Assembly: GCA_035499215.1 (NCBI GenBank)
Contig: DATJZH010000414.1
Location: 1-8,567 of the forward strand
DNA from: DATJZH01 sp035499215
GTDB taxonomy: Bacteria; Actinomycetota; Actinomycetes; Streptosporangiales; Streptosporangiaceae
DNA length: 8,567 nucleotides
Direction: 5' to 3'
Of this stretch, positions 6,138-8,567 are shown one piece after another. Under the pieces are notes generated by a model. That model did no database searches and was not told the origin of the DNA. It saw only the letters and a program-made list of their open reading frames with translations. The translations under genes were made by a program, and so were the position numbers. Each line of letters starts with the position of its first letter. The first letter of the stretch is position 1.

Positions 6138-6244
6138 CCGATCTCGCCGCATGTCCGCGGCCGCCTGCGCTTCGCGTCAGCGGGGCCGCGCGTCAGGCGA
6201 TGAAGACGGCTCCGCGGGCCCGCGACGGGGAGCTCGCCCGGTAG
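6134..6244 (+). CDS. 36-codon ORF coupled to kaiB, function unknown
   Basis: GTG at 6134 overlaps the kaiB stop by four bases (GTGA) and has GAGGAGG 9 bases upstream. It encodes VTDLAACPRPPALRV..., a basic 36-residue peptide ending at TAG 6242-6244. I recognise no domain. It may be a real small protein, or the leftover beginning of a larger third gene in the operon that was interrupted; kaiC-kaiB pairs are often followed by a sensor kinase. The second view fits the kinase-like linker that reappears at about 6530. The start signals are seen directly; the remnant idea is inference. Confidence 0.35.
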   Translation: MTDLAACPRPPALRVSGAARQAMKTAPRARDGELAR

Positions 6245-6344
6245 GTCGACCGGAGGTCGTCGACGTGCCGCTGCCACCCGCACTCGTCGCTGCCCGGCGA
6301 GCATCGCCGCGCTGACGCTGGTCACCTGCCTCCGTCGGCACTGC

Positions 6345-6376
6345 GCCGGCGCGGCGCCGGCCTGTGCCGCGCCGGC
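6345..6376. repeat. 11-base inverted repeat, strong hairpin
   Basis: GCCGGCGCGGC (6345-6355) and GCCGCGCCGGC (6366-6376) are perfect complements around a 10-base loop. The stem is all G/C and should be very stable. No T-run follows it, so it is not a classical intrinsic terminator. It could still act as an actinobacterial T-less terminator for the kai operon, or as a leader structure for the next gene. Confidence 0.5.
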
Positions 6377-6398
6377 CAGCGGATCGGCCCGGTCCCGG

Positions 6399-6415
6399 CC
6401 CCGGCCCGGCCGGGG
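6399..6415. repeat. Short GC hairpin before the HAD-ATPase leader
   Basis: CCCCGG (6399-6404) and CCGGGG (6410-6415) pair around a 5-base loop. The hairpin sits 10 bases before the purine-rich ribosome site that serves GTG 6441. It could affect ribosome access, or could simply reflect the GC-rich composition. Confidence 0.3.
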
Positions 6416-6440
6416 AAACTGCACGAAGGGAGATATCCGG

Positions 6441-6497
6441 GTGACGAGTACGCCGCGCTCCGGTTACGCCGACGGCGCCCGGTGGAGTTCCCCGTGA
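6441..6497 (+). CDS. 18-codon leader ORF overlapping the chimeric gene
   Basis: GTG at 6441 follows GAAGGGAGAT (6425-6434) at a good distance and opens an 18-codon frame (VTSTPRSGYADGARWSSP). It ends with TGA at 6495-6497. That stop overlaps the GTG at 6494, a possible start of the chimeric protein, as GTGA. This may be a leader peptide coupling translation to the next gene. Alternatively it is the true N-terminus of that gene, displaced by a one-base frameshift. No function can be assigned to the peptide. Confidence 0.35.
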   Translation: MTSTPRSGYADGARWSSP

Positions 6498-8434
6498 CGG
6501 CGGCGGACGCCGAGGCGGCAACGCCCGGCGAGACCCTGGAGGAATTGCGCCAGGAACTCGAAGAGGCACGGGAGATGCTGCGCACCATCCGGGCCGGCGG
6601 ATTTGATGCCCTGGTCATCGACACCGGCAGCGGCGAGGAAGTGTTCGCGCTCGGCGGCGCCGGCGCACCGTCCCGGCTGCTGGTCGAGGGCATAACGCAC
6701 GGAACGGTCAGCTACTTCCGGGCGGTGGCACTCGACTACGACGGCACCCTGGCCGATGGCGCGGTCACGCCCGACACGCTGACCGCGCTCGCCGGGGCGC
6801 GGGCCAGGGGAGTCCGGGTGATCCTGGTCACCGGGCGGATCATGAGCGAGCTGCGGGCGGTCTTCCCGGAGGTCGACGATCACGTCGATGCGGTCGTCGC
6901 CGAGAACGGCGCCGTGCTGGTCACCCACGTCGGCGTCCGCCTGCTGGCCGCCCCCGTCAGCCGGGCGGTGAGCGCGGTGCTGGCCGGCCGCGGGATTGCC
7001 CACCGCCGCGGCCAGGTGCTGATCGCCGGCGCTGCCGCCGACGAGCCGGCCGCGCTCGAGGTGATCCGCGAGCTGGGCCTGGACTGCCGGCTCGTCCGCA
7101 ACCGGGCCGAGCTGATGATCTTGCCGGCCGAGGTGACCAAGGGCACCGGCCTGCGCGAGGCGCTGGGCGAGCTGGGCCTGTCCCACCACAACGCGATCGG
7201 CGTCGGCGACGCCGAGAACGACCACACGCTGCTGGATGCCTGCGAGGTCGGCGTGGCCGTCGCCAACGCGGTCGACGCCATCCGCGCGCACGCCGACATG
7301 GTGCTGCCGCTGCCGGACGGCGAGGGGGTGGCCGACCTGCTGCACGGACCGCTGCTCGCCGGGCGCGCCCGCCTGCATCCTCGCCGCTGGCAGGTCACGC
7401 TGGGCACCAACGACCGCGGCGAGCCGGTTACGCTGCCCGCCTCGCAGCTCAACATCGCCATCTGCGGCGGCACCGGGGGGGGCAAGTCCTACCTGGCCGG
7501 GCTGATCTGCGAGCAGCTGGTCCGCCTCGGTTACTCCCTGGTGGTGTTCGACCCCGAAGGCGACCATCACGGCCTCGGCGATCTGCGCGGCGTGCTCATC
7601 ACCGGGGGCGACGAGGGCCGCCTCGCCGAGCCCACCGAGGTCGTGCGCCTCATGCGGCACGGCCGCGCCAGCGTGGTCATCGACCTGTCCCGCATCGACG
7701 CCGGCGCCCGCGCTGCCTACGCCACGGCCCTGGCCAGCGAGATCGAAGCGCACCGGGCCGCGACCGGCCTGCCGCAGTGGGTGGTCGTCGACGAGGCCCA
7801 CGGACCCGTCGGACGGGACGCCACCGCGCGCCGCCTGTTCGACCCCGCCGCCGAGGGCTACCTGCTCATCACCTGGCGGCCCGAGGACCTGTCCGCCGAC
7901 GCCCTCGTCGCCGTCGACGCCGTCATCACCCTCGGATCCCCTGAGCCCGACAGCCGGTTCGTCAACCTCACCGCGGCGGTGGCCGACATGCCGCGCGCCG
8001 AGATCGCCCGCCTGCTCGCCGGGCCGGCCGGCCGCGCGGTGCTGGCCTGGCGACGGCGTCCCGGCCGGGCCGTGCCGTTCGCCCTCGGGCCCCGGATCAC
8101 GCCCCATCTGCGGCACGAGCACAAATACGGCCGCTCCGGCGTGGAGCCCGCCCGCCGGTTCTACTTCCGGACCGGGCCCGACACCCCCACCGTGGCGGTC
8201 GCCGCCAACCTGGACGAACTGGAAGCCGAGCTTGGCCGCTGCGACCGGGGCGTGCTGCGCCACCACTGCCCCCACCACGAGTTCTCCAGCTGGGTGGCCG
8301 GCGTCTTCCGCGACGAGGCGCTCGCCGCCGATCTGGCCGAGCTGGAAGCCGCCCTCCCAGCCGACGGCCACGCCGCGCTCGTCGAACAGGTACGCCTGGC
8401 GCTCATCGCCGTACTCCAGGCCCGGGCTAGCTGA
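6482..8434 (+). CDS. Chimeric protein: sensor-kinase linker + HAD phosphatase + HerA-like ATPase
   Basis: This 650-residue frame has four parts. Residues about 17-77 (LEELRQELEEAREMLRTIRAGGFDALVI... RLLVEGITHGTVS) resemble the coiled linker before PAS domains in sensor kinases, but no PAS or kinase domain follows. Residues about 78-290 are a Cof/IIB-like HAD phosphatase: D85 and D87 in ALDYDGTLA, T117 in LVTGR, K220 in EVTKGTGL, D243 and D247 in GVGDAENDH. Residues about 300-540 are a HerA/FtsK-type ATPase with Walker A GGTGGGKS (329-336), DPEGD (357-361) and Walker B VVVDEAH (434-440). Residues about 571-630 are a His-rich module (LRHHCPHHEFSSWV...RDEALA). HAD plus HerA fusions of about 600 residues exist in actinobacteria; the substrate is unknown. 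GTG 6482 gives the longest form, but GTG 6494, overlapping the leader stop, may be the real start. Confidence 0.75.
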   Translation: MEFPVTAADAEAATPGETLEELRQELEEAREMLRTIRAGGFDALVIDTGSGEEVFALGGAGAPSRLLVEGITHGTVSYFRAVALDYDGTLADGAVTPDTLTALAGARARGVRVILVTGRIMSELRAVFPEVDDHVDAVVAENGAVLVTHVGVRLLAAPVSRAVSAVLAGRGIAHRRGQVLIAGAAADEPAALEVIRELGLDCRLVRNRAELMILPAEVTKGTGLREALGELGLSHHNAIGVGDAENDHTLLDACEVGVAVANAVDAIRAHADMVLPLPDGEGVADLLHGPLLAGRARLHPRRWQVTLGTNDRGEPVTLPASQLNIAICGGTGGGKSYLAGLICEQLVRLGYSLVVFDPEGDHHGLGDLRGVLITGGDEGRLAEPTEVVRLMRHGRASVVIDLSRIDAGARAAYATALASEIEAHRAATGLPQWVVVDEAHGPVGRDATARRLFDPAAEGYLLITWRPEDLSADALVAVDAVITLGSPEPDSRFVNLTAAVADMPRAEIARLLAGPAGRAVLAWRRRPGRAVPFALGPRITPHLRHEHKYGRSGVEPARRFYFRTGPDTPTVAVAANLDELEAELGRCDRGVLRHHCPHHEFSSWVAGVFRDEALAADLAELEAALPADGHAALVEQVRLALIAVLQARAS

Positions 8435-8486
8435 GACGTCGCCGTCCCGGATTGTGCCGCTGGCGTCGTGGCCGGAAGTACAACAG
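8435..8486. other. Convergent intergenic gap
   Basis: These 52 bases separate the chimeric gene (+) from a converging partial gene (-). I find no strong hairpin or T-run that would make a convincing bidirectional terminator. Confidence 0.4.
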
Positions 8487-8567
8487 TCAGAGCAGCCGCC
8501 GCAGGAACGGATCCCTGGGCTCCGCCGGGCTGATCCGGACCCGCACGTCCACGCACCAGGCGCCGTC
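8487..8567 (-). CDS. 3' end of an unidentified CDS (cut by window edge)
   Basis: The - strand is open from the right edge to a TGA at 8489-8487, giving a 26-residue tail (WCVDVRVRISPAEPRDPFLR and two leucines). An alternating strand followed by a proline/charged turn and a short leucine helix looks like a real C-terminus. Codon third positions are almost all G/C, as expected for coding DNA here. It converges on the chimeric HAD-ATPase gene. I cannot identify the family from this length. Confidence 0.55.
   Translation of the reverse strand, partial: DGAWCVDVRVRISPAEPRDPFLRRLL

Larger units (their letters stand above)
6245..6440. other. Hairpin-rich spacer without a gene
   Basis: About 200 bases between the small coupled ORF and the next start signals. 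I see no convincing coding frame on either strand. It contains two GC-rich inverted repeats (listed separately) and ends in the ribosome site before the GTG at 6441. Confidence 0.45.

Noticed and set aside
6187..6240. GC-rich palindrome (CGCGGGCCCGCG) considered as a terminator
   Set aside because: It has no loop, lies inside the 36-codon ORF and is not followed by a T-run; likely a chance product of base composition.
6464..8371. 635-codon open frame on the - strand opposite the HAD-ATPase gene
   Set aside because: Its product is low-complexity (Gly/Gln/Asp/Val-rich) with no domain, while the + strand frame has intact HAD and Walker motifs. It is an antisense shadow of GC-rich codon use.
1..8567. 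CRISPR array, tRNA or rRNA genes
   Set aside because: I found no regularly spaced direct repeats and saw no tRNA or rRNA-like segments on either strand.

Overview
The window is very GC-rich DNA with GTG starts, Shine-Dalgarno sequences close to AGGAGG and many 1-4 base gene overlaps. This fits a high-GC actinomycete chromosome, probably an accessory region. I cannot name the genus.

Left part (1-2945). The window opens with the 3' end of an unidentified + strand gene. It is followed by a decayed, frame-broken C-terminal piece of an AfsR/LuxR-type ATPase regulator on the - strand. Next comes a tight two-gene catabolic operon. A bicupin gentisate 1,2-dioxygenase overlaps by one base a FAD monooxygenase that closely matches 3-hydroxybenzoate 6-hydroxylase. 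Together they would convert 3-hydroxybenzoate to gentisate and then to maleylpyruvate; the later enzymes of the pathway are not in the window. A second decayed - strand fragment, a membrane protein tail, lies directly against the monooxygenase stop codon. The operon therefore sits between two gene remnants.

Middle (3112-3896). A FitA/VapB-like ribbon-helix-helix antitoxin and a PIN-domain toxin lie on the - strand. The antitoxin start codon is inside a 29-base perfect inverted repeat. The repeat also holds a symmetric pair of -10-like boxes, each 6 bases before an ATG, so it looks like a divergent leaderless promoter and operator. The mirror-image + strand ATG opens a small reading frame that appears frame-broken.

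Right part (3978-8434). A two-domain KaiC-like ATPase with a C-terminal coiled coil overlaps (ATGA) a KaiB-like protein. No KaiA is seen. A 36-codon ORF overlaps the end of kaiB (GTGA) behind a very good Shine-Dalgarno. After a hairpin-rich stretch comes a 650-residue chimeric protein. Its first ~75 residues look like the linker that precedes PAS domains in sensor kinases often found next to kaiBC. These are joined in frame to a HAD phosphatase, a HerA/FtsK-like ATPase and a small His-rich C-terminal module.

The window ends with the 3' end of an unidentified - strand gene. The points most worth follow-up are the kinase-linker/HAD/HerA chimera beside kaiBC, the symmetric toxin-antitoxin operator-promoter, and the gene remnants flanking the gentisate operon.
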